A DNA stretch of 64,000 nt from Lycium barbarum (Eukaryota > Streptophyta > Magnoliopsida > Solanales > Solanaceae), in contig NC_083346.1 in the NCBI RefSeq assembly GCF_019175385.1, positions 85,574,543 through 85,638,542 on the forward strand, in the 5' to 3' direction. A program made the translations under genes and the position numbers. Each line of letters begins with the position of its first letter. Position 1 is the first letter of the stretch. The notes beneath the pieces are model-generated. The model saw nothing but the letters and a program-made list of their open reading frames with translations. It searched no databases and was not told the origin of the DNA. Shown here piece after piece: positions 12,542 through 22,994 of the stretch.

Positions 12542-13524
12542 AAAGCATTCAACACCATCAAAAAGTACCTTTCTAACCCACCGGTCTTAGTTCCACCCAT
12601 ACGGAGAAGTCTATTACAACTATATATGTCGGTATCAAATAATATTTTTGGATACGTATTAAGACAACACAACGAAACCGTCCAGAAGGAATGTGCCATC
12701 TACTATCTGAACAAGAAATTCTCCACCTGTGAGGCAAGATTCAGCCTGGTAGAGAAAACATGCTATGCTCTGACATGGGTAGCCCAAAAGCTGAGGCACT
12801 ACCTGTTGCCATACACTACCCATCTCATCTCTAGATTAGACCCGCTAAATTGCATTTTTCGTCAACCCATGCCTATAGGGAAATTGGAAAAGTGGAAAAT
12901 GATATTGAGCGAGTTTTACATTACATTGTGGTACAAAATGTCATCAAACGATAAGCCCTAGCCTATATTGCAGAGAGTCTGGTCGATAAGGATTTCAAGC
13001 AGCTCCGAACTTACTTCCCTGATGAGGAAGTGTTAACGGTGAATGAAGAAATAGCTGAACCCTATTCAGGGTGGAGAATATTTTTCGACGGTGCAGTCAA
13101 TTACAAGGGTTCAGGAATTAGAGCGGTCTTGGTATCAGAAATGATATAGCATTATCTGATGGCCTCGAAGCTCAAGTTTCAATACACCAACAACATGGCA
13201 GAGTACGAAGCCTACATATTAGGCCTCTGATGCCCTCAACATAGAGATATATCAGTTGTTAGTAATAAGCAATTGAGATCTGCTGATCCACCAAGTACAA
13301 GGAGAGTGGGCCACGAAAATGCTAAAATCTTGCCATATATAAACCTCGCACAGAAGTTGGGCAAAAGGTTTAAGAAAATCGAATTCAAGCACACACCGAG
13401 CACTCAAAATGAATTTACCTATGCTCTTGCTACTGTATCATCCATGATAAAACATCCCGAAAGTAGCCACATTGATCCACTGGAGATAAGATTAAGAGAA
13501 GAACATGCTATTGCTCTCATGTAG
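12542..13524 (+). pseudogene. RNase H region remnant (tether and second RNase H)
   Basis: The frame 12626-12961 corresponds to the RT-linked RNase H ('CAIYYLNKKFSTCEARFSLVEK...'). A further segment at about 13068-13230 reads 'WRIFFDGAVN...TNNMAEYEAYILGL', the extra RNase H typical of the Tat lineage, with its first Asp and the Glu of AEYEA kept but a stop between them. The frame 13273-13524 is the RNase H C-terminal part leading to integrase. Several stops make it non-functional. Confidence 0.7.
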
Positions 13525-13565
13525 AGGCAGAACCCGATGGTAAGCCATGGTACGCTGATATAAAG

Positions 13566-14480
13566 ATGTACCTGGGAAAAGGGGAGTACCTCAAAAATAC
13601 CATGAGCAATCAAAAGAAAACCATTTGGAGAACGGCTAATGGATTCTTCCTAAAAAAGGAAGTACTCTATAAAAGAATGCCAGATCTTGGGTTACTCAGA
13701 TACGTGGATGCCACAAAGGCCACGAAACTGCTGGAAGAAGTATATGGTGGGGCTTGTGGACCTTACATGAATGGGTTCGTTCAAGCCAGAAAGATCCTAC
13801 GAGCAGGCTACTACTGGATGGCGATGAAAACTGATTGCAGTAAGTTTGTAAAAAGATGTAATCAATGCCAAATCCACAAAGACCTGATCAACGTCCCACC
13901 AAGTGAGCTTAATGTCATGAGCTCACCTTGGCCATTCGTCGCCTGGGGCATGGACATCATTGGACCCATCGAACCAGCCCCATCTAATGGACATCGATTT
14001 GTCTTAGTAGCCATACATTACTTCACCAAGTGGGGGGAAGCCATATCCCACAAATCGGTAATAAAGAAAGTGGTATCCGACTTCGTGTGAAACCACATCA
14101 TATGCCGATTTGGCGTACCAGAGTCCATTATAACAGACAATGGAGATAATCTGAACAGTCATCTGATGAAAGACATATGCAAATAGTTTTGAATCACCCA
14201 TCGAAATTCCACTACCTATCGGCTGCAAATGAATTGAGTCGTAGAAGCAGCCAACAAGAATATCAAGAGGATATTAAGAAAGATGATGGATAATTACAAA
14301 TGTTGGCATGAAAACTTTCCCTAAACATTGCTAGGATACTTAACGACAACTTGGACTTCAACAGAGGCAACCCCATATTTTCTCGTTTATGGCACTGAAG
14401 CAGTAATAACCGTCGAGGTAGAAATACCGTCTCTCAGAATCATCCAAGAAGCCAAATTGGACAATGCTGAGTGGGTCCGA
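13566..14480 (+). pseudogene. integrase remnant
   Basis: The 174-codon frame 13566-14090 holds the zinc-binding region ('ARKILRAGYYWMAMKTDC', then 'RCNQCQIH'); the first His of the HHCC set appears replaced by Tyr. The catalytic core follows: 'WGMDIIGP' supplies the first Asp and 'ITDNGD' near 14135 the second, after a TGA at 14088-14090. The third acidic residue lies in 'VVEAANKNI' near 14240, after another stop. Sequence to about 14795 is the pol C-terminus with frameshifts. Confidence 0.75.
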
Positions 14481-14799
14481 AATTGATACGAGCAACTAGC
14501 CTTGATCGATGAAAAGAGAATGATCGTCGTATGTCACAGCCGACTATACCAACAAAGAATGGATTGTGCTTTCAGCAAACGAGTCAGAGCTCGACTTTTT
14601 CAAATAGGGCTACTGGTACTCAAGCGCCTGTTTCCACACCAAGACAGAGTACAAAGGAAAGTTGGTGCCCAACTGGCAGGGCCCATACATGGTCCGCAAA
14701 GTACTCTCCAATGGAGCAGTGATTTTTGCTGAAATGGACGGCCAAGAATGGCCTAAGGCAATCTATTCGGATGCAATCAAGAGATACTACACGTGAAAA

Positions 14800-15140
14800 T
14801 AAGATTTTTAAATTTTTAATCGTTCTTTTTGTTTGTAATCACTACATTAAGACCTATCTCATATTGTAGAGATACGTAGAAAATCCATATCAATTTTGGT
14901 CTTCCTTTTGTAATAGAAAAACCAAAATGATAGTCCTTGTAATATGAACTACACAATGACCTGATTTCCCAAGGTGGGAAACGTAGGCAGTCTATGTAAG
15001 ACTCAGTCACATTATTAGAAAAATCAAATATTTTATTCTGAACTACCTTCGACCTGATTCCTACTATGACAGGATACAAAGGCGCTCCTTGAGCTCGGTC
15101 GTACCAATAAAAGAATCCAAGAAACCCTTAGGAAGCCACT
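14800..15140 (+). other. non-coding 3' region of the Ogre-like element
   Basis: AT-rich, no open frame of note on the plus strand. It contains two copies of a 'ACCTGATT(T/C)CC' phrase followed by lineage-typical 'GGGAAACGTAGGCAGTC'. The same phrase occurs near 7228, before the gag core. Confidence 0.5.
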
Positions 15141-15520
15141 AAGGCAGAATTTTTAAGAGGACCTCAAAAATTCCTTTACATGAATGGGCACAAATGTCAA
15201 CCGACCCCAACCCTCAAACTAGGGCAGAATTTTTTAGAGGACCTCAGAAATTCCTTTACAATGTTCCGCACAAGAATCAGCTGATCCAAACCTTCCACTG
15301 CGGCAGAATTTTTGAGATGATCTCAAAAACCCTCAGTACAAATTTGGTATGAGAGTCAACCGATCCAAACCTTCAACTGGGCATAATTTTTTAGAGGATC
15401 TCAAAAATTGCCTCACTACAAATTTAGTGCAAGAGTTCGCCGAAATAAACCTCAAACTGGGAAAGAATTTTTGAAAGGTCTCAAAAGTTCCACTAGATGA
15501 AACTAGAATTCCACCACACG
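15141..15520 (+). repeat. tandem array, about 79-bp period, five diverged units
   Basis: Units start near 15144, 15223, 15301, 15380 and 15460, each opening with GGCAGAATTTTTNAGAGG and continuing with CCTCAAAAATTCC and a CAACCGA(T/C)CC(A/C)AACC phrase. The units differ by 15-25 percent by eye. Such arrays are usual in the 3' untranslated part of Tat-lineage elements. Confidence 0.8.
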
Positions 15521-15864
15521 ATGTCACGGACATTTAAAGCTTATCGCTCAAAATGCTCATGTCATGTTGACCAAAAAAAAAATTTTTGAAAAAAAATTAT
15601 ACTTATGATCAAATACTTTGAAAATTTATGATCGACGCTTTGAATAAACTTGTTCTTAAACAAATTCATCTCTCATATTACTGAATCCAAAAGGTTCGGA
15701 TCCGAGAACGCAACCAAGCAAGCAGAAGAATGATGCTACAGATGCAGGTTCCCTAGCGCCATCCGGAGGACGGCCACTTATTTTGGTTACCAGTTTGTTT
15801 ATGACAAAAACAGGTAAACTGCAGCTCGCTAAAGGAATCCCGGCCTATGCCGAATACACGATCG

Positions 15865-16135
15865 AGCCACAAGGGCTATAAAGGACGAAACGCTACAAGG
15901 GTGGGCCAATCAAGCCAAAAAGGACTACAAAGGATGAGACGCCACATGGGTGGCCCAATCAAGCCAAAAAAGGCTATAAAGGATGAAACGCCACAAGAGT
16001 GGCCAAACCTAGCCAAAAGGGCTATAAAAGACGAAACGCCATAAGGATGGCCAATCAACCCAAAAGGAAGAAGCGCCACAAGAGTGCCCCAACTGAGCCA
16101 AAAGGGCAGCAAAGGATAAAGCACCGATAGGCGGC
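15865..16135 (+). repeat. tandem array, about 49-bp period, six units
   Basis: The unit is GGCTATAAAGGAYGAAACGC followed by CACAAGRGTGGCCAATC and AAGCCAAAAA. Starts fall near 15873, 15924, 15973, 16020, 16069 and 16102. The apparent ORFs on both strands (15847-16044 and 15876-16124) exist because the unit length is near a multiple of three; they are not genes. Confidence 0.8.
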
Positions 16136-16299
16136 ATGATCAAACCATGAGAGCTATAATTGACGAAACATCATAAGGACAATGATATCAGGCCAAAATG
16201 GCCACACGACTAGCAAAATTGCATATCGAGCCAAGAGGGCTACAACCGACATAAAGGACAAAAAAAGACAATCTGGCCAAGACGGTTATATCTGTCATT

Positions 16300-16538
16300 A
16301 ATTTCAAATATTTGCATACCAAGAGGGCTATTCATTCATACAAACATGCCAAGAGGGTCATTGATACAAACATTGCTGAAAGGGCCATCCGTTCATACAT
16401 TGTCGCTAGGGCGATTCATTCATACAAACATGCCCAGAGGGTCATTCATACAAACATTAATGAGAGAGCCATTCATTCATACAAACATTACAAGAGGGTC
16501 ATTTATAAAAATATTTCCAAGAGCCATTCATTCATACA
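16300..16538 (+). repeat. tandem array, about 30-bp period (left part)
   Basis: Units read GCCAAGAGGGTCATTCATAC followed by AAACATT, with small length changes. The array is cut at 16543 by a solo LTR and resumes at 21739, so the two halves were once contiguous. Short ORFs in two frames here are repeat translations. Confidence 0.85.
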
Positions 16539-17313
16539 AACATTGTAACGACCCTAGGTCATTAGGAGCATTTTGACCCATTTATCCTTATCGCTTCATT
16601 TTTTAGACTAGGTGTAAGTCTAATAAAAACTTAAAGTGTTAGAATTCTAAAAACTGAGGTATGTGATTATATGTTGTGCATTGTTTGGAAACTATTTTTA
16701 TATTTGTTGGGGGTGACTTAGTAAATTAGACCTCCATTGGGAATTTCGAGGCCACGGGTGAATCCGTAGTGCATTTTTACCTATGTGTGCATGTTTGGTT
16801 TGTGTCTGTAGGGCCTCAGATTGATATTGGAATTTTGGGTGAAAATCTGGTGAAAACGCAGAGGTTACTGGTCGGATGTGACTGTTGCTGTGGGCGAGAG
16901 GCCGCTGTAATGAGTCCACCATAACGGGGCAACTGTCGCTGCTGTGGGGTTGGGGGAGTTAATGAGGTCTACCATAGCAGTGGGTCAGACCGCTGTAGTG
17001 AACATATTGACCGCTACAGTGGTCGACGGGAGACAGAAACTCACTTTTATATTGCAAATTTCGAAGTCATTAGCCGTAAAACCCTAAAAACAATTCCCAA
17101 GAAAGTGAAAGGCGATTTTCTAAGACTTAGGTGAAGTTCTCCTTTGAAGGTAAGTCTTAACCCTTTTCATTGTTCATTCCCTTATCAACTTTAAGTTCTT
17201 GTGCTAGTTAAGGTTCTTTAATGGTGAATGAAAAGACTAGAACCCTAGAATTGTAAAACCCTAGAATAATTGACTAGTTATTGATTTTATTGTTGTTTAA
17301 TCATCTAGGAGGG

Positions 17314-19446
17314 TGTCACGCCCCGAACCATGGCTTGGGCGAAACACGGCACTCGGTGCCTTACTGCATGTGACCGAGCGAACCACATGGCTTGCTGAAT
17401 CATCCTGAGGCATAACGTGAGCGGAATATAATGTGAATGCATGATGAGCCTTTACAAAATGCAATAAGTCATAATACTTAATCAAAATAATTGTTTAAAC
17501 ATAAGTGCGGAAATAACATGAATGAGCCAAAATGGCTATACGACTCCGAAAGCGTGACATGACATAACTGACTTGTTTAGTCTATGAAACCTCTAACATA
17601 AGTCTGAACATGGAAAACATACTCGCTGGGACAAGGCCCCCAGCATACCTTAGATGCATAGCTAATCATTAAATAAAGAGTTGACTAAACCCCGAATGAG
17701 ATGGGGCTCACCAATAAGCTAATACGAATGTTGTCCTACTGAGCAGATGTGTCGTCCTGTAAATCAGTACCTGCATCGTGAAATGCAGGCCCCCGGGCAA
17801 ATAAAAGGGGACGTCAACACATTGAATGTACTGGTATGTAAAGCAACTGAATGAAATAACATGGGACATAAAGTAATAAAGAGAAGAACTGAACGTGAAA
17901 CTGAAACCTGGTTATGAGCATGAACATGAATACATATATAATATAAAGCATGAGTAAAAACATGGTAGGTAGGGAGAGCATTTCATAACCGACAATATAA
18001 TATCACCACGTGGGTACGTGGAGTCTGGTACCTCGCCGGACCAGCAGAGCCCCCATACCTTGCCAGGGTATAAGGTGGTAACGTGTCTGATGGATCCATT
18101 CAGTGTAAAATTAAGAATCATCCTATCTGGGCGGAGCGATCCTTGTCCTACGGTGGCTACGTAGTTTCAGGTTATCTGAGCCTTCTCGGTAACTCGTGCA
18201 ACTCCTAAAAACATGAACATGATATAATTGGCTAAAAAGCCCATGATTTTCATGAAATAACTTATAAACATGGTTTCATGAAATAGCTTGTATTTAGCAT
18301 GTATGTATCTTGTATCATGGCATGAAAGTAATTATATAATATAGTTGCATGAAAACTTGCAGACATGTAGGATATTCATGAAATAATCATTCTTAGTTAA
18401 AAACATGCATGCAAAAACCCATGGAATACAAGATATGGGTTTTCATGGATTACAGGCTGATTCTCAATAATCATATGGAGTTATTAAGAACACAATGATA
18501 GAATAATAGCAATTCATACAAAATCTATTTATGGACATGGACCTAGGGTTGTCATGAACATGGTGTAGAAACCCTAGTTTTAGTAGAAAATCATAATTTA
18601 TGGATTATGAGGCGTGGGGAAGAACAATGATGTTCCCACACGTAGATAGTAACCCTACATACATGGTAATGCTCCAAAACTTGAATTAAAGACTTGAACT
18701 TTGAAGAAGATTTCCAAAATCTTGAATTCTTGAACCTTGAGATGGGGTTTCTTGAAAACCCTAGGTTAGGAATGATGATTTCTTGTTTAGATTACAAGGA
18801 TATATATATTATAATTGACTTGGAATGATTGGAGTAGGCTTACCTTGGTGTTCTTGATAATGGGAGAGAATAGAAGGTCGTTCTAGGGCTTGGGGGTGTG
18901 AAGAATAAAGTGAAAAAGCCTTAAAACGAAGCTTTATAATTGCTGTCGGACCCATTTTACGCCCTATTTTACGTCCCATAAACGTTTTACGGACCTTAGA
19001 TCCCACCGTAAATCAATTACAGTTATTTGGGCTTTCTGGACCAGTTTTACGGCCCAAATCTACGGCCCGTATAATTTTTACGGCCCGTAGATTCCACCGT
19101 AAATCGACAAGATACTGTTTTAGTAAAACGGTCATAACTTTTTGTACATATGTTTTTTTGACCACCATAATATACCGTTGGAAAGGTATTTCAAAGATCT
19201 ACAACTTTCAAGAAGGAAATTTTCCCAAATTCCTTACATATGTTTCCGTATACTCATTTTAAGTCAGATATGGTGCAAACTCACTTCAAAACACGCTCCG
19301 TAGGGTAGCTTCCGACTTTATTTTTCTCAAGGACTCTTCTAATGTCTTGATTGGGTTTCAAACACCATTTATACACTACTCGAATTGGGTTCATTATACC
19401 CCCGTCTTACGAGTCAAATCTTAGCCCGAATGCACGAGGTGTTACA
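17314..19446 (-). mobile_element. nested inverted solo LTR (2133 bp) with TSD GAGGG
   Basis: On the plus strand it starts TGTCACGCCCCGAACC and ends CGAGGTGTTACA, so its own 5' end is at 19446. An exact 5-bp duplication GAGGG flanks it (17309-17313 and 19447-19451). No internal region. On the minus strand a TATA box ATTATAAAG lies at 18931-18940, preceded by a cluster of TTTACGG / CCGTAAA inverted motifs (18952-19112). A conserved LTR box is at 17771-17846. It is inserted in the LTR 16544-21733 and is therefore younger than that insertion. Confidence 0.9.
18952..19112 (-). promoter_or_regulatory. TTTACGG/CCGTAAA motif cluster upstream of the LTR TATA box
   Basis: At least eight copies of TTTACG(G) or its complement occur within 160 bp, several paired as CCGTAGATTCCACCGTAAAT-type inverted arrangements. 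The cluster ends about 12 bp from a minus-strand TATA box. Position suggests a U3 enhancer or a structured promoter element; that role is an inference. Confidence 0.5.
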
Positions 19447-21738
19447 GAGGGTGGGTAATCACCTTCTAGAATCGAATGGTTAATTGTGTTGAGAATTGTG
19501 TATTGAGACTTAGGGTTCTAATAAAAAGGGGAACTTTGGACTAAAATATGTTTTGGAAGGATTAAATTGATTAGAAACCCATAAATTGGAAGATTATGAT
19601 TGTTGGGATTGAGATTATGATAAATTTACAATTTAATGATAGTTTCACCATTCGAAAATGGTAGAAATAATTGGGTCCTCTTCCCCAATGTTGTCCTTAT
19701 ATTTATTAGAAGGCCTATTTCTTACTTAGCATTATATTTCTAGACTTTGACTGTTCTGAGATGCTTCAGAAATAGAAGGCTCATGTGGAATAGTTTGTGG
19801 CTCCTGTTTTGCATTTGAGGTAAGTTATGGCTTACTTTAGTTATACTTTGATTAGCAAAACGTATATATTGTATAAAATTGACAGGAGAAAGCATGATTA
19901 GGTTTTCGGACATGGTGTTTGGTTGGATTATTATCTAGGTTGGCATGATTTTTAATTATGTGGGCTTGTCGCCATTACTTTATGTACTGAAACCTGAGGT
20001 GTATTTGTTGTGATATGAGAAGGAAGGAGGCAATAAATACTCTTCTTGTTGATTGAGATGGTTACATATCCTTGTTGTTGTTGAGTGATTTATCTGAGTC
20101 TTGTTATGACTTGTGGCATGGTGGCTTGTATTCATTAACCTTGATATTATTGGCTGATCATGTTCCATATTGATTGTTGATATGTTGAGATTCATATTAT
20201 AATCAGATAATGAGATTAGGATTGAATTTGATGTGTACTTGTGATACGACACGAATGAGATCTTGATTATGATTTGCTGATGGTAACGAAGTTATGCAAG
20301 ATTTGATACAACTTATGGTGTTTGTGATCTTCATCGCATATTGTTTAAATTCATTGTCTTGATTCCTCATTCCTGCATTCATACATTCATGTATGATGGA
20401 AACGGTTTGGAAATGAATGATGAAATACTTATGGAAAATATGAAAGAAAATGAAACACTTTGGTGATGCAAGACTTGGTTGTGAGAGGTACTTGCTATAT
20501 GTGGAAGTAAAGGGTGTCATAGACTCTTATGTTGATCGAATAGATTTGTATGATTCATTCCAGGGTTAAGCTGATTAATCTATGTTCTGATATGGTTATT
20601 GCATTGCGACTTGCACTTTCATTGGTATTTGATTTCATAGATTGATCATGCTTACTTTGAGTTGATGTTTCATCTTGAGGTTCTAGACTTGAACCATATT
20701 TTGAATACTCATTTTGCATACAACATATGTATATAGACACATCTGACAGAGGGTGAGGATGTGGCCTATCCTGATATATGTATATAAGACACAATTGATA
20801 AGGGTGAGGATGTGGCATGTTTGTGAACTCGTAATTTGAGGTCTATTCCGGAGTAAGGGGTACATGGACTTCGCGGGGTCCCCCATGGGTCATGACTATT
20901 GGGCAAACAATACCATCAGCATGTGTGTATAGGTTTGACATATTTGGCCACTGCATTTCATTACATTTTATTTGCATCATCATATAGCTCTTATTTCTAA
21001 TTTGGTATGGTCGGTTAGTATCATTGTGGTGGCATGGATCAGATTATGGACCGGGTCAGATTGAAAAGTAGTGACTCTGCCCAGGTTCAGGACTTGGATT
21101 CGCAATTATCGATTGAGATTATGGAGACTCGACAGACTTTGTGGTTTTAGAAGCTTCCTCTTAGGTTGTGATTCAGTTATGGGATATTTTGTGACCTTGG
21201 ATTGAGTATTATGCGTCTATTTGCTTATCTTGTTGATTTTTGCTTGTATGCCTGAACAAATCTTAATCGGCCTATGAAGCTTACTTAGTACATGTTGTTT
21301 GTACTGATGCTACTATTGTTGTACTCTTCTTTTGAGTGGAAAGTTTGCTATTAGTTCCAGTTCCTATCGTCGTAGGTGATCCGTGTCTACGTGACAGAGA
21401 TTCCAGAGTGAGCTTTTGCACTAGATCCGCAACCCGGAGACTCTTCCTTGTATTTAACTGTCTACTTTGTATTTCTGAGACAGTATTGATATTTTAGATT
21501 TGTACTTCCTATCAGACTTGTATCTATATAATGGTGGCTCTTGTACTAGTCCAGACTAGATTTTGGTGTTGTTATCACTTTCGCGTTTATCATTCATATA
21601 ATTTGAATCTGTTAACTTAATTATTGTTTATTTCTGCATAATTCTTATAAATGACTAAAATGATTTGGGTATGGTTCGCCTACTTGGGGGGACAGTGTAG
21701 GTGCCACCTTGACTCATGAATTGGGTCATGAAAAACAT

Positions 21739-22060
21739 GCCAAGGGGGCCATTCGTTCATACAAGCATGCCAAGAGGGTCATTCATATAAACATTACCTG
21801 GAGGGCCATTCATACAAACATTGCCAAAAGGGCCATTCATATCAAACATTGCCAAAATGACCATTCATATCAAACACTGCCGAGAGGGCCATACAAAAAT
21901 TGTCGAGAGGGTCATTCATATCAAACATTACCAAGAGAGCCACTCATATAAACATTTCCAAGAGGGCCATTCATTCAAACAAACGCCAAAAGGGCCATTC
22001 ATTCAAACAAAATTTCGAGAGGGCCATTTCAAGCAAGCAAGGACCAAAAGAGTCAAATGA
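21739..22060 (+). repeat. tandem array, about 30-bp period (right part)
   Basis: Resumption of the array left of 16543, with units such as GCCAAGAGGGCCATTCATAC and AAACATT. It grades after about 22060 into diverged 'CCAAGAAGGTCA' units up to about 22270. It is split from the left half by the solo LTR. Confidence 0.85.
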
Positions 22061-22269
22061 ATCAAATGGTGCCAAGAAGGTCACCTATTTTTTATGAGTT
22101 ATCCGAGAAGGCCATGTCATCGAAGCTATGCAGGGGTAGTGAAACAAAGACACAACCAAGAAGGTCGCTTACAATGACAAAACCACGTAGGGGTGGTAAG
22201 AAAATGACACTGGCCAAGAAGGTCATTCAAATCAACGGTGCCAAGAAGGTCATCCACGTGTAAAGTTAA

Positions 22270-22994
22270 AACGAAAGGGTTGCATTTACGAAGCCACACA
22301 AGGGTGGTAAAATAGAAAACAGACCGAGAGGATCAACCATGTCGCTACCCTATAGATGGAAGCAGGTTTGAACCCACCAAGGATAGGAGCAGCCCGGCCA
22401 AACCAGATCCAGATGCATGCAAAGCAAACGTGAAACTTTTTCTTACGCAGCCGATCGAGATAAGGCGCCAATGAGAGTCAAGCTCTCTGCCCAGGAATTG
22501 GAGATCGCTCCATGCCACACTCAGCCACAAAATTGATTTTGAAAATCTTCTCTCTTTATTTTAATTTCTTTTTTCAAAACCCACCACCGATGGGGCACAC
22601 ATCGGAAAGTACAAAGGCATTCTTGCATAAGGGATACCTTTTTTAGCCTATTGAGTCAAACTACAAGTAATCTGATTCTCGAGATCGGGGATATATAGGA
22701 AAACTCAATACCAGAGAGTCGGTCACTTCCAATAGATCATTCCGGGACCTCTCAGTTTTGATACTAGAGGATCCGAGTTTTATTTTATGAAAACTGCACT
22801 AGATGTTTAATTTTGATGAACTGCAAGTGGCCTGAATTCTCATACAACTTGAGATATATAGGAAACCTAGAGTCCAAGGTCTGGCCATAATTTTGAAAAA
22901 ATTGCATAAATAAGAGAAGTATTGTGAATTGCTCGGTCAAAAATCAAGTTTGTCAAATTTTGATGATTAGGGATCTGAACAGTGAAGAGGCAGT
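22270..22994 (+). other. 3' untranslated tail and polypurine tract of the Ogre-like element
   Basis: No coding signal. An inverted repeat CCGATG(GGGCACA)CATCGG lies near 22588-22607. The final purine-rich stretch, GTGAAGAGGCAG at 22982-22993, directly precedes the LTR start and is the probable plus-strand priming site. Confidence 0.55.

Larger units (their letters stand above)
16544..21733 (+). mobile_element. solo LTR (about 3.05 kb) with TSD AACAT, itself interrupted
   Basis: Starts TGTAACGACCC and ends GGGTCATGAAA, one base from the expected TGACA. The 5-bp target-site duplication AACAT is present at 16539-16543 and 21734-21738. No internal retrotransposon region is present, so this is a solo LTR left by LTR-LTR recombination. 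A second solo LTR lies within it at 17314-19446; without that and its duplicated target the length is 3052 bp. A repeat cluster (about 16860-17030: CCGCTGTAGTG / CCGCTACAGTGG) lies just upstream of a TATA-like TTTTATATTG at 17045. Several 60-100 codon ORFs in it have no family resemblance. Confidence 0.88.

Noticed and set aside
16300..16576. Regular 30-bp repeat with short spacers, superficially like a CRISPR array, and two overlapping ORFs
   Set aside because: Units are imperfect, have no unique spacers, and the genome is eukaryotic. They are tandem repeats of a retrotransposon tail, and the ORFs are repeat translations.
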